DNA from: Arcticibacter eurypsychrophilus
GTDB taxonomy: Bacteria > Bacteroidota > Bacteroidia > Sphingobacteriales > Sphingobacteriaceae
Assembly: GCF_001730525.1 (NCBI RefSeq)
Contig: NZ_MDFN01000018.1
Coordinates: 1 to 64,000 of the forward strand
Length of the DNA: 64,000 bases
Reading direction: 5' to 3'
Positions 1 to 8,664 of the stretch are shown here, in pieces. Under the pieces are notes generated by a model, which saw only the letters and a program-made list of their open reading frames with translations, did no database searches and had not been told where the DNA came from. A program made the position numbers and the translations under genes. Every line of letters starts with the position of its first letter. Within the stretch, counting starts at the first letter, position 1.

Positions 1-58
1 AAGTGTATAGCTATATTAGGACGAGACAACTCCTGTACGCGTTGGTTGCATCTCACGG

Positions 59-134
59 CTTGCTTGTTCGCTGGTTGTCCCTTGCTTGTTAGGCTCATGG
101 TGAGCAAGCAAGGGACAACCAGCGAACAAGCAAG
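59..134. repeat. Long intergenic inverted repeat (30-bp arms)
   Basis: Arms 59-88 and 105-134 are perfect reverse complements around a 16-nt spacer, and the spacer itself can pair CTCA (94-97) with TGAG (101-104). The right arm contains the 16-mer CAAGCAAGGGACAACC, which recurs directly at 127-142, 22 bp later. The repeat lies about 110 bp beyond the 3' end of the leftward GH15 gene, so it could end that transcript, but no T-run follows either arm. The mix of direct and inverted copies looks more like a dispersed palindromic repeat than a plain terminator. Nothing else is recognised in 1-241. Confidence 0.8.
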
Positions 135-241
135 GGACAACCACTTTATCAGAGCCTTTCCTCTCTTATTCCATTATCCTACTAAACGCGTTCATGTTGA
201 TTCGTCAAAGATAGCGTTCTTATAAGATCTGATGATGTAAT

Positions 242-2023
242 CTATAGAAATATAGGCTTATCCAGTTTCATTGAGATCCGATAAGCCGCATTCATTAAAC
301 CAACATGGCTATACGCCTGAGGGAAATTCCCCCACTGACTTCCGGTAGCCTCATCCACATCCTCACTGAATAACATCAGGTGATTAGCATATTCCATTAG
401 TTTTTCAAACTCGGTTACGGCTTCCTCTATTCTACCCACACAGGCAAGAGCTTCAACATACCAGAAAGCGCAGATCAGGAAAGTTGTCTTTGGCTTACCA
501 AAGTCATCCTCATGTACATACCGGTAAATTAATCCTTTTTCTGTTTTAAGCTCTGCTTCCAAGGCCTTCAGATGATCCTTAGCCCGGTCGGATGCAGGAT
601 CAAGATAGTTCATCATTATTAATTGCAGCGTGCTGGCATCTAAATGGCTACTTCCAGCTGCATTGGTGTATACTTTTCTTACCGGATCGTAACAACTTTC
701 AATGTGCGCTGCGGCCTTAGCTTTCAGCATCAAGGCCTTTTCTTCTAATTCTTTATCGCCAATAGTGACTGCCGTTTTTGCCGCTGCCGAACATCCTGCC
801 CATTGAAATAAATTACTATAACAATGTACATTGGCGAAGTTACGAAACTCCCAAATACCGGCATCCTTCTCATCAATCGTTCGTTCTATTTTATCCAGAA
901 TGGAGGAAATCCACATGCGTGAATCCTTACGCTCACGAAATATAAACCGGTGATCGGTATACAAGGGCATGATCGAAATCATAACCTGTCCGTAGATATC
1001 ATTCTGAATATGTTCATTGGCCTGGTTACCGATTCGGACAGGCTTATTTCCTTTGTATCCGTCGAGATAATCCAGTATTGACTCATCGAGTTTTTTATTG
1101 CCATCAATCCGGTAAAGGGGTTGATAGCGCGACTTTTCGGACACCGAAATATCAGCTACATAATTAAAATAGCGTTCCATTTCCTGAAAATGGCCAATGT
1201 GGTTGAGTGATGAGATCACATAAAATGTATCGCGCAACCAGCAATAGCGGTAATCCCAGTTTCGTCCGCTGCCATCAAATTCGGGCAGACTGGTGGTACT
1301 AGCCGCTATAATGGCTCCTGTATCTTCGTATTGATGAATTTTTAAAACCAGTGCTGACCGAATTACATATTGCTGAAAAAAGCCGGCTATGGAAGAATAC
1401 TTAATCCACATCCGCCAGTAATTAACCGTTTCTCTTAAGAAGGTTTCACTGGTACTGACTAATGGAGCTTCCAAAGGGGCGCCATAGGTAAGTACTAAGT
1501 ATTTGACTTCATTTAATACGAAATAGCTATCATCAAAAATATAGGTGATGGGAATATCAGTAGTCAATCGCATGTCACTATCGGCACCAACATACTCAAT
1601 GTGGTTACTTCCACGTTGGGCCTCCAGCTTCAGTTTGCCATACTCGGCTACAGGTTCGCATTTTACTTTTATACGTGGGGTTCCGGTTACAGGCTCAATT
1701 TTTCTGATCAGCATCAGTGGCTTAAAATAGCGGTCGTACTGATTGAAACGGGGCGCAAAATCGGTAATCCGATAGATTCCACTTTCGCAGGTCACTTCGG
1801 TTACCAGGACATTGGTATTTTCAAGATAATGTTGTGTAGAGGTAAACTCTTCCTCAGGACGGATAGTAAATTCTCCGCCTTTTTTATCATCAAGCAGTGA
1901 TCCGAAGACGAATGTGCTATCAAAACGAGGCCAGCATAACCAAGAAATATCCGTGTTTTTGTGTACGTGTGCAAGAAAAGCGCAATTACCAATAAGTCCG
2001 GTTTGATACGTATGTTTACTCAT
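242..2023 (-). CDS. Glycoside hydrolase family 15 protein (glucoamylase/trehalase-like)
   Basis: A 593-residue protein with the bacterial GH15 layout: an N-terminal beta-rich domain (about 1-210, opening with TGLIGNCAFLAHV and an SWLCWPRFDS segment) and an (alpha/alpha)6 catalytic barrel. The barrel includes GRNWDYRYCWLRDTFY near residues 255-270 and GSQWGNFPQAYSHVGL near the C terminus, both typical of the family. GH15 enzymes hydrolyse terminal alpha-glucosidic bonds of starch oligosaccharides or trehalose; the substrate cannot be told from sequence. There is no signal peptide, so it is probably cytoplasmic, in keeping with the trehalose and glycogen genes at 35-43 kb. The start lies 20 bp after the stop of the GntR-type regulator, so the two are probably co-transcribed. 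Confidence 0.88.
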   Translation of the reverse strand: MSKHTYQTGLIGNCAFLAHVHKNTDISWLCWPRFDSTFVFGSLLDDKKGGEFTIRPEEEFTSTQHYLENTNVLVTEVTCESGIYRITDFAPRFNQYDRYFKPLMLIRKIEPVTGTPRIKVKCEPVAEYGKLKLEAQRGSNHIEYVGADSDMRLTTDIPITYIFDDSYFVLNEVKYLVLTYGAPLEAPLVSTSETFLRETVNYWRMWIKYSSIAGFFQQYVIRSALVLKIHQYEDTGAIIAASTTSLPEFDGSGRNWDYRYCWLRDTFYVISSLNHIGHFQEMERYFNYVADISVSEKSRYQPLYRIDGNKKLDESILDYLDGYKGNKPVRIGNQANEHIQNDIYGQVMISIMPLYTDHRFIFRERKDSRMWISSILDKIERTIDEKDAGIWEFRNFANVHCYSNLFQWAGCSAAAKTAVTIGDKELEEKALMLKAKAAAHIESCYDPVRKVYTNAAGSSHLDASTLQLIMMNYLDPASDRAKDHLKALEAELKTEKGLIYRYVHEDDFGKPKTTFLICAFWYVEALACVGRIEEAVTEFEKLMEYANHLMLFSEDVDEATGSQWGNFPQAYSHVGLMNAAYRISMKLDKPIFL

Positions 2024-2042
2024 TATAAAGGGATTGTTTAAA

Positions 2043-3074
2043 TTACAAAGATGACCTTAGTATTAAAGAGAACGGAACTTCGACGTGTTTGTTGGAATTT
2101 TCGAGTATCATCTTTGCAGCAATAGATCCCATCTCTTGAAAATCAGTTGAAATGGTGGTTATTCCATCCAGTATAATCCGCTTTAAAGGGGTCTCATTAT
2201 AGGAGATTACACCTACTTGACTTCCTATTTTAAGATCGAGAGAGATGAGGCGTTCTACTAGAGCAACCAGGTCACTTTCCATGAGATTTATATATACCTC
2301 CCCTTCCTGGATGGGCTCATTCGCAATATCGCTTATCACTTTATGATTGAATGCATATTGCTGACAGAAGCGAAGAAAACCTTTTTTAATTTCTTTCGGG
2401 AAATAGCTCCGTTCCGGAAAGATCAGTTTAATGGTATGGTATTTACTAAGAGGTTCGCGGGCTTGTTCGAGAGAGTCATAAATGTCTTTTTCAAAGTTTT
2501 CATAAACGGCAGCGTACTCCCCAGTTATGCTTGGAATCTTTTTATCCAAAATAATCAGCTTGGCCTTAGGGATCGAGTTGATCATCTGGCAGGCGCTTTC
2601 TTCGCCTTCAAAAAAATGAGGAATGATTACATAGTGCGAATATCCTTCCAGTTTATTGCTGAGCAATTTTTTGAATAAAGTACAATCGCTATTATAAATA
2701 TAAAAATCTACAGCTATTTGTTCTCCGAGCGTGGCGATAAAAGCATCATAAAGGATTTTTTTGTGGCTACTCAGTTTATTAAAAAACAAACAAATGCGCA
2801 GGGTTTGCCTGAACTCTGTGCTGGCGATATAATAACCTTTGCCCGGAATAGAAGCCAGTACTCCTATCTTTTTTAAATACTTATAGCCCTTTTCTGCGGT
2901 ATCGCGGGAAATTTCTAACTCATAGCTTAATTCGTTGATGGATGGGAGCATTTCATTTTTATCGAGCTTCCCTGCTTCAATGGCAATGAGAATTGCATTA
3001 GTAAGTTGTAGATATTTTGGAGTTGCGGAGAACTCATCAATCCGGATGTGATCAAAGAATCGGATGGGTTTCAT
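2043..3074 (-). CDS. GntR-family regulator with LacI-type sugar-binding domain
   Basis: A 343-residue protein. Residues about 10-80 form a GntR winged helix (ATPKYLQLTNAILIAIEAGK, then LPSINELSYELEISRDTAEKGYKYL). The rest resembles the periplasmic-binding-protein-like effector domain of LacI and AraR regulators, so it probably responds to a sugar. It sits 20 bp upstream of the GH15 gene in the same direction, suggesting control of alpha-glucoside breakdown. Regulators of this architecture also control pentose and deoxyhexose operons, and the large rhamnose operon 5 kb away has no dedicated regulator beside it, so that target is equally open. The ATG at 3074 is the natural start. Confidence 0.85.
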   Translation of the reverse strand: MKPIRFFDHIRIDEFSATPKYLQLTNAILIAIEAGKLDKNEMLPSINELSYELEISRDTAEKGYKYLKKIGVLASIPGKGYYIASTEFRQTLRICLFFNKLSSHKKILYDAFIATLGEQIAVDFYIYNSDCTLFKKLLSNKLEGYSHYVIIPHFFEGEESACQMINSIPKAKLIILDKKIPSITGEYAAVYENFEKDIYDSLEQAREPLSKYHTIKLIFPERSYFPKEIKKGFLRFCQQYAFNHKVISDIANEPIQEGEVYINLMESDLVALVERLISLDLKIGSQVGVISYNETPLKRIILDGITTISTDFQEMGSIAAKMILENSNKHVEVPFSLILRSSL

Positions 3075-3181
3075 TCGTTATAAAAGCTGTCGTTGGAAAG
3101 GCTAAGTTAAATTTTTGTTTTTAATCAGCCTAATGTTCTATACGAATTGTTTTTAACCTGATCGATGATATTGTGCATATA

Positions 3182-3224
3182 TGACCGGGATCAATTTTTT
3201 ATAGGATGGTGGTATATACCTTTG
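3182..3224 (+). promoter_or_regulatory. FNR-type site plus -7 element of the OFA transporter gene
   Basis: TGACCGGGATCA (3182-3193) has the TGA-N6-TCA geometry of FNR-family sites. A perfect TAnnTTTG -7 element, TACCTTTG, lies at 3217-3224. The start-to-start distance is 35 bp, which centres the site near -41.5 if transcription starts about 5 bp after the -7 element. The same distance occurs upstream of pflB. The site lies inside the ORF extension that starts at 3165, which argues that translation begins at 3249. Confidence 0.65.
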
Positions 3225-3248
3225 CCTCATAATATCATTTTCATCAAT

Positions 3249-4484
3249 ATGAATTCAAAGAATAAATGGCTAATGGCATTAGCCGGAATGACTTTACAAT
3301 TATCAATCGGGTCTATCTACGCTTACAGTGTGTGGATCAAACCTATCGGATCTTTGAACGGCTGGGATGCCCATCAGTTAAAGTTCGCTTTTAGTCTGGC
3401 AATTTGCTTTTTAGGACTTACCGCAGCATTTATGGGCAGCTTTGTGAATAAGATAGGTCCGAAAAAAGCAGGAATAATTGGAGCTCTGTTTTTTGGAACA
3501 GGACTAGCAATTGCAGGTTACGCCAATAGCATCGGCTCCTTACCCCTTTTTTACTTATCATATGGGGTAATAAGTGGTATAGGGTTGGGTTTTGGTTATA
3601 TCACGCCGGTTTCTGTCGTGATCAAGTGGTTTCCCGATAAACCCGGATTTGCGTCAGGACTTGTGATTATGTCTTTTGCTGTCGGATCAGTGATTGCATC
3701 GCAAATTATCAATCCTATATCTAATAGTATAGGTGTGCCGAATACTTTTTACACCTTGGCATTGACTTACTTCTGTTTCATGGTGATTGCATCTTTGTAC
3801 CTGGCAGAACCAACAACACCATCAACCGTGCTCGATTATCATAGTGGAGGTTCTTCCGTACCGGCTTCAGAATTATTGAAAGACGTTCGGTTTTATGGCC
3901 TGTGGTTTATGTTATTTTTGAATACCACTTGTGGAATTGCATTGATAGCCGTAGCGGCTCCAATGGCTAAAGACATTATTCATATCAGTGAAGCAGCGGC
4001 CATTGTGTTTGTCGGTTTCATTGGTTTATTCAATGGTTTGGGTAGATTAATATGGTCCAGCGTATCTGATAAAATGGGTAGATGGAATACATTTATGGGC
4101 TTCTTTGTTATAGGAACTATTTGTTTTCTTATACTTAGCCAGACTCCTGGAGCAACCGTATTTTATATAGCTGTACTCGTTATTATCAGTTGTTATGGTG
4201 GGGCTTTTGCTACGATACCAGCATTTATTAAAGATATCTATGGGTCAGACAAAATGGGTTCTGTACTTGGATATGTATTAATTGCATGGTCCGCAGCTGC
4301 CTTTGTAGGCCCTTGGTTGATCACTTTAAGTGCTGATTATACCCGGATATTCTATTTATTTGCTGGCATATTATTTGCTACTTGTATGATGTCAATTGCT
4401 TTAAAAAACAAAATGATTTCCAAGCCAGAAAAAGAAATAATTTGCGATACTGACAATAAAAACGCTATATTGTTTGAAAATTAA
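3249..4484 (+). CDS. MFS transporter, oxalate/formate antiporter (OFA) family
   Basis: A 411-residue, 12-segment major facilitator. The family signature is clear at the N terminus: WLMALAGMTLQLSIGSIYAY, then SVWIKPI, and GIGLGFGYITPVSVVIKWFP after TM4. OFA members exchange small carboxylates such as oxalate, formate, pyruvate or lactate. Placement directly ahead of pflB and pflA under the same kind of predicted operator suggests formate or pyruvate exchange at low oxygen, but the substrate is inference. An in-frame ATG at 3165 would add 28 residues that overlap the predicted promoter, so I chose the ATG at 3249, which puts TM1 at the usual distance from the N terminus. Confidence 0.85.
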   Translation: MNSKNKWLMALAGMTLQLSIGSIYAYSVWIKPIGSLNGWDAHQLKFAFSLAICFLGLTAAFMGSFVNKIGPKKAGIIGALFFGTGLAIAGYANSIGSLPLFYLSYGVISGIGLGFGYITPVSVVIKWFPDKPGFASGLVIMSFAVGSVIASQIINPISNSIGVPNTFYTLALTYFCFMVIASLYLAEPTTPSTVLDYHSGGSSVPASELLKDVRFYGLWFMLFLNTTCGIALIAVAAPMAKDIIHISEAAAIVFVGFIGLFNGLGRLIWSSVSDKMGRWNTFMGFFVIGTICFLILSQTPGATVFYIAVLVIISCYGGAFATIPAFIKDIYGSDKMGSVLGYVLIAWSAAAFVGPWLITLSADYTRIFYLFAGILFATCMMSIALKNKMISKPEKEIICDTDNKNAILFEN

Positions 4485-4531
4485 GCAAAATTTTACTCAC
4501 TTATTTATGAATATAGAATCATATATTAATG

Positions 4532-4574
4532 TGACCCGTATCATATTTATAAGTTGAAACATTAGTTAAATTTG
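4532..4574 (+). promoter_or_regulatory. FNR-type site plus -7 element of pflB
   Basis: TGACCCGTATCA (4532-4543, flanked as GTGAC...ATCAT) is followed by the perfect -7 element TAAATTTG at 4567-4574. The start-to-start distance is 35 bp, identical to the OFA transporter promoter, and is compatible with class II activation. No convincing -33 element is visible, as expected for an activator-dependent promoter. The predicted 5' leader is about 33 nt. Confidence 0.68.
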
Positions 4575-4611
4575 TTGTATCTAATAAGAACAACGGTAAT
4601 TTTAAAAAATT

Positions 4612-6846
4612 ATGAAAACAGATGTCACAGCAATTCCATTTGAACAAGGAGAATGGAACTCAACATTAAACGTATACAGTTTTGTTGTAAAAAACATTAC
4701 ACCGTATACCGGAAATTCTTCCTTTCTATCTGGTCCTTCTGCAAAAACCATCAATGTATGGAATGCAACTAAGGAAGCACTTGCAATTGAAAGAGCTAAC
4801 AATGGGTGCCTTGCAGTAGACACTGAAACAATTTCTAACATCACAGCCTTCAGGCCAGGATATATTAAAAAAGAAGATGAAGTAATTGTTGGTCTTCAAA
4901 CTGACGTATTACTTAAAAGATCATTGAAACCGTTTGGTGGTATCAAATTGGTAGAGTCTGCAGCAAGAGAACGCGGACTTGAAGTTTCAGACCGGATCAA
5001 GGATATATTTAAATATGCAAAGAATCATAATGAAGGTGTATTTAATGCTTACGATCCTGAGATTCGCGCATACCGTTCAAAACACGTATTAACAGGTTTA
5101 CCTGATAATTACGCACGTGGACGTATAATTGGTGACTTCCGCCGTCTGGCCTTATATGGTGCAGATGCCTTAATCGCTTTCAAAAAAGCCGATTTCAAAC
5201 AGGTTAGTGGAGAAATGACTGAACATAAAGTTCGCTTACGTGAAGAAATAAACTCTCAGATCGCTGCTTTAAAGGACATCGTTTTGATGGCTGCTGAATA
5301 CGGTTTGAATATTTCTAATGCTGCAACTACTGCGAAAGAAGCTATCCAATGGGTATATTTCGGTTACCTTGCTGCTGTTAAGGAACAAGATGGTGCTGCA
5401 ATGTCATTAGGTAATGTATCTTCATTCCTTGATATTTACTTAGAAAGAGATTTAAAAAGTGGCTTAATTACTGAAGAAGAAGCTCAGGAATTAGTAGATC
5501 AATTTGTGATGAAACTAAGATTAGTTCGTCATTTACGTCCTGCTTCTTATGATGAAATCTTCGGTGGAGATCCAACATGGGTTACAGAATCTTTAGGTGG
5601 TCAGTTAAACGACGGACGTACTAAGGTAACTAAGACTTCTTTCCGTTTCCTTCAAACCTTATACAACTTAGGATCATCTCCAGAACCAAATTTAACTATT
5701 CTATGGTCTGAAGAATTACCAGAAGGATTTAAGAGATTCTGTGCACAGGTGTCTATCGATACATCATCTATTCAATATGAAAATGATGACTTGATGCGCC
5801 CTAACAGAGGTTCTGATGATTATGGTATTGCATGTTGCGTATCATACCAGGAAATTGGTAAAGCAATTCAACACTTTGGAGCAAGAGCAAATCTTCCTAA
5901 GGCTTTATTAATCTCTTTGAATGCAGGTAGAGAGGAACATGAAGGAACTGTAATCGTTAAGGGAATTCCAGAATTACCAGAAGGACCTTTAGATTACGAT
6001 TTGGTATTGGATGTATTCAAGAGAACTTTAAGTGATCTTGCCCGTGTATATGCGAAAGCAATGTACATCATTCACTACATGCATGATAAATACTATTATG
6101 AAAGAGCTCAGATGTCATTAATTGATTCTGATCCACGTGTAGATATCGCTTATGGTGCTGCCGGTATTTCAATTATCGCCGATTCATTAGCTGCAATTAA
6201 ATATGCAAAGGTTACTCCAATCAGAAATGAAAAAGGCTTAACAGTTGATTTCAAGATTGAAGGAGAATATCCACAGTTTGGTAATGATGATGACCGTCCG
6301 GATACTATCGCACAGGAAATCACTCATTTCTTTATCAATGAATTGCGTAAGCATCAGACTTATAAAAACTCAACTCCTACACTTTCATTGTTAACCATTA
6401 CATCAAATGTAATGTACGGAACAAACACTGGTGCAACTCCTGATGGACGTAAATCTGGTGAACCATTTGCTCCAGGTGCAAATCCAATGCATGGACGTGA
6501 TAGCAGTGGTGCTATTGCATCGTTGAACTCTGTAGCTAAACTTAGATACACAGATGCTCAGGATGGTATTTCAAATACCTTCTCTATGATTCCAAAATCA
6601 TTAGGAGATACAAAAGAGGAACAAGTAACAAACTTGGTGAACACTATTGAAGGATACTTCAAACATATGGCCCATCACTTAAATGTGAATGTTTTGAACC
6701 GTGAAACTTTGATGGATGCTTATAATCACCCAGAAGAATATCCACAGTTAACCATTCGTGTTTCTGGATACGCTGTAAACTTTGTTCGTTTATCTCGTGC
6801 ACATCAATTAGAAGTTATTGCCCGTACATTCCACGAAAAAATGTAA
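4612..6846 (+). CDS. pflB: Formate C-acetyltransferase (pyruvate formate-lyase)
   Basis: A 744-residue glycyl radical enzyme that converts pyruvate and CoA to acetyl-CoA and formate. The adjacent catalytic cysteines are C408 and C409 ([10 protein letters not shown]), and the glycyl radical site is G719 in RVSGYAVNF, close to the C terminus as usual. The length matches the enzyme from other phyla (about 740-760). Its activase pflA follows in the same direction after a terminator-like hairpin, and an OFA-type carboxylate transporter precedes it. Codon use is plainer and more AT-rich than in its neighbours, consistent with high expression. The predicted operator upstream suggests induction when oxygen falls. 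Confidence 0.97.
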   Translation: MKTDVTAIPFEQGEWNSTLNVYSFVVKNITPYTGNSSFLSGPSAKTINVWNATKEALAIERANNGCLAVDTETISNITAFRPGYIKKEDEVIVGLQTDVLLKRSLKPFGGIKLVESAARERGLEVSDRIKDIFKYAKNHNEGVFNAYDPEIRAYRSKHVLTGLPDNYARGRIIGDFRRLALYGADALIAFKKADFKQVSGEMTEHKVRLREEINSQIAALKDIVLMAAEYGLNISNAATTAKEAIQWVYFGYLAAVKEQDGAAMSLGNVSSFLDIYLERDLKSGLITEEEAQELVDQFVMKLRLVRHLRPASYDEIFGGDPTWVTESLGGQLNDGRTKVTKTSFRFLQTLYNLGSSPEPNLTILWSEELPEGFKRFCAQVSIDTSSIQYENDDLMRPNRGSDDYGIACCVSYQEIGKAIQHFGARANLPKALLISLNAGREEHEGTVIVKGIPELPEGPLDYDLVLDVFKRTLSDLARVYAKAMYIIHYMHDKYYYERAQMSLIDSDPRVDIAYGAAGISIIADSLAAIKYAKVTPIRNEKGLTVDFKIEGEYPQFGNDDDRPDTIAQEITHFFINELRKHQTYKNSTPTLSLLTITSNVMYGTNTGATPDGRKSGEPFAPGANPMHGRDSSGAIASLNSVAKLRYTDAQDGISNTFSMIPKSLGDTKEEQVTNLVNTIEGYFKHMAHHLNVNVLNRETLMDAYNHPEEYPQLTIRVSGYAVNFVRLSRAHQLEVIARTFHEKM

Positions 6847-6868
6847 GTAATAATCAGTTTAAATAGTG

Positions 6869-6908
6869 AAAGGGTCAGGTATTTTACGCCTGACCCTTTT
6901 TTTTTAAT
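6869..6908 (+). terminator. Rho-independent terminator after pflB
   Basis: An 11-bp perfect stem, AAAGGGTCAGG (6869-6879) with CCTGACCCTTT (6889-6899), and a 9-nt loop run into a long T tract. It lies between pflB and pflA, so the activase is either expressed by read-through at a lower level, sensible for a catalytic activase, or from its own weak promoter. Confidence 0.88.
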
Positions 6909-6929
6909 TTATTTTTCACATCTTACGCC

Positions 6930-7715
6930 ATGTTGTATTTACCTCTACAGGATATCGAAGCTTCAAAATTGAACATTGATGATCCTGAACATCTCCGCAT
7001 CCACTCTCTTGAAACATTTGGAACACATGATGGTCCGGGAATACGGATGGTCATATTCGTTCAGGGATGCCAGTTCCGTTGCCTGTATTGTCAGAATCCG
7101 GATACGCTTGACGTAAAAGCTGGAGAACTAATTGCCATTGACGAGCTGGTACAAAGGGCTGTGAGGCAAAAAGCCTACTTCGGCAAATTTGGGGGAGTAA
7201 CGGTATCAGGTGGTGAACCACTTTTACAAAGAAGTAAACTCTCTACATTATTTCAGCGCCTGCATAAGGAAGGAATCAATACCTGTTTGGATACAAATGG
7301 ACGGTTGAATGACGTGCATGTACATGAGCTACTCATACATACTGACCTGGTGATGCTGGATGTGAAACATATCAATGAGGAGATTCACCGTAAACTAACT
7401 GGGTTAACCAATAAAAATACGCTGGCTTTGGCTGATTATTGCGAATCGATTGGAAAGAGATTGTGGCTGCGCTATGTACTGGTTCCGGGATGGACCGATC
7501 AGGAACAATATATAGAAGAATGGGGACAGCGGTTTACTAATTTTAAGACCGTAGAACGGGTTGAAATTATTCCGTTTCACCAGCTGGGACTACATAAATG
7601 GGAATTATTAAAGATGGATTATCCTTTAAAAGACACGCCTACTCCTACGGAGGAAAGCAAGCAGAAAACGCTTGCTATATTTAATAAGTACTTTGATAAT
7701 GTGATATTAAAATAA
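6930..7715 (+). CDS. pflA: Pyruvate formate-lyase activating enzyme
   Basis: A 261-residue radical SAM protein that installs the glycyl radical on PflB. The 4Fe-4S/SAM motif C-x3-C-x2-C is in QGCQFRCLYCQN near residue 50, followed by the GGE motif in VTVSGGEPLLQ. About 20 extra residues precede the usual LRIHSLETFGTHDGPGIR opening. It follows pflB by 83 bp with a terminator between them. No FNR-type site lies directly upstream. The assignment as PFL activase rather than another glycyl-radical activase rests on the neighbouring pflB. Confidence 0.95.
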   Translation: MLYLPLQDIEASKLNIDDPEHLRIHSLETFGTHDGPGIRMVIFVQGCQFRCLYCQNPDTLDVKAGELIAIDELVQRAVRQKAYFGKFGGVTVSGGEPLLQRSKLSTLFQRLHKEGINTCLDTNGRLNDVHVHELLIHTDLVMLDVKHINEEIHRKLTGLTNKNTLALADYCESIGKRLWLRYVLVPGWTDQEQYIEEWGQRFTNFKTVERVEIIPFHQLGLHKWELLKMDYPLKDTPTPTEESKQKTLAIFNKYFDNVILK

Positions 7716-7868
7716 GGTTTATTTGGGGTTAATTTATTTCAAGTGGTTATTTGATTAAACGCTGCGCTTCATTTCCTGTATCCACTTTCATAAAATAGAG
7801 AAACTGCGCCTTTAAGCATCCTTATAATCTTGGTTAATCATCCGGTCTTCCTTATATGGATAAGGTCT

Positions 7869-8453
7869 TTAATTCATTATAAAAACGGTCATACTCCTTG
7901 GGCCATGTGCCCCAAGAACCAGGGATTGTTCTATATCAGCTGTTTTGGATGGTCCGGCAATGAATGCACCAAACCCTGTATTACTATTACCCAAAATCTG
8001 ATAGGCTTCGTGCATATTGGAAACAATATCTTTTTTATAAACAACTAAAGCAAGGTGCTGACAAATAAAAGGTAACACGCGTTGCATCATATTCAATTCA
8101 GGTACCCACATAGAGCCATTCTCGGCAACACCCAGCTGTGCTTTAAGGATAGCAAGTTCAGTATTTTCCAGAAGATGTGGGTTGATGCCTTTTATATCGG
8201 TTTCAGCGATCGCAGCGAGCTCTTCGAAAGATGAAATGATTCGTGCCTTTGCGGAGAACTGTTTAATGATTACTTCTTTGATCTGATCAAAGTTACTGAC
8301 TTCAAAAATTTTGCTGCCTATAGCCGTTGCAAGCGTCTTGAATTTTTCTACTGGTTCAGTCTCCAAGGATATAGGACCATCCAGATCTGGCAAAGCACTA
8401 AATTCTGGTTGATTTTCTCTTAACGCTGCTAATATTAAATTCCTGCTTGACAT
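7869..8453 (-). CDS. lutC: LutC-like LUD-domain protein of L-lactate oxidation
   Basis: A 194-residue LUD-domain protein (MSSRNLILAALRENQPE at the N terminus, VLGAHGPRSMTVFIMN at the C terminus). With LutA and LutB it forms the iron-sulfur complex that oxidises L-lactate to pyruvate. It is the last gene of the leftward rhamnose-lactate operon and is separated from lutB by an unusual 211-bp spacer holding three hairpins, so its level may differ from that of lutA and lutB. It is shorter than the B. subtilis protein (about 240 residues). Confidence 0.87.
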   Translation of the reverse strand: MSSRNLILAALRENQPEFSALPDLDGPISLETEPVEKFKTLATAIGSKIFEVSNFDQIKEVIIKQFSAKARIISSFEELAAIAETDIKGINPHLLENTELAILKAQLGVAENGSMWVPELNMMQRVLPFICQHLALVVYKKDIVSNMHEAYQILGNSNTGFGAFIAGPSKTADIEQSLVLGAHGPRSMTVFIMN

Positions 8454-8480
8454 CTTTAAAGTATTATATATTGACTGTTT

Positions 8481-8661
8481 TTAATTCAAGAAATAAATCA
8501 GAATTTATCTCTTGGTATCATCGTGGTATCATTAAACGGAGTACATTTTTGAATCCTATTAATTCAAGGAATAATAAGATTTTATCCCTTGGTGCTGGCT
8601 ACCGAAGTATATTTTAGATCCTATTAAAAACAGGAAATTAATAAGAATCATTTCCTGTTTT
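8481..8661 (-). repeat. Three degenerate tandem hairpin units between lutB and lutC
   Basis: Three imperfect repeats of roughly 65-80 bp start near 8481, 8558 and 8624. Each begins TTAATTCAAG-like or TTAAAAACAGG-like and folds on itself. The first two are joined by a shared trailer (CGGAGTACATTTTTGAATCC and CGAAGTATATTTTAGATCC). The third is the strongest: a 12-bp perfect stem, 8627-8638 with 8650-8661, loop 11 nt, followed on the minus strand by a short T run. They could stabilise the upstream mRNA end or attenuate lutC. Confidence 0.7.
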
Positions 8662-8664
8662 GGC

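Noticed and set aside
3165-3248. Upstream ATG giving the OFA transporter 28 extra residues
   Set aside because: The extension contains the predicted operator and -7 element, and the family N terminus fits the ATG at 3249.
6360-6551. Antisense ORF inside pflB and many similar ORFs opposite or inside susC, susD, treY-malQ, ccoNO and rhaEW
   Set aside because: They lie wholly within well-identified genes in other frames and show no family features.
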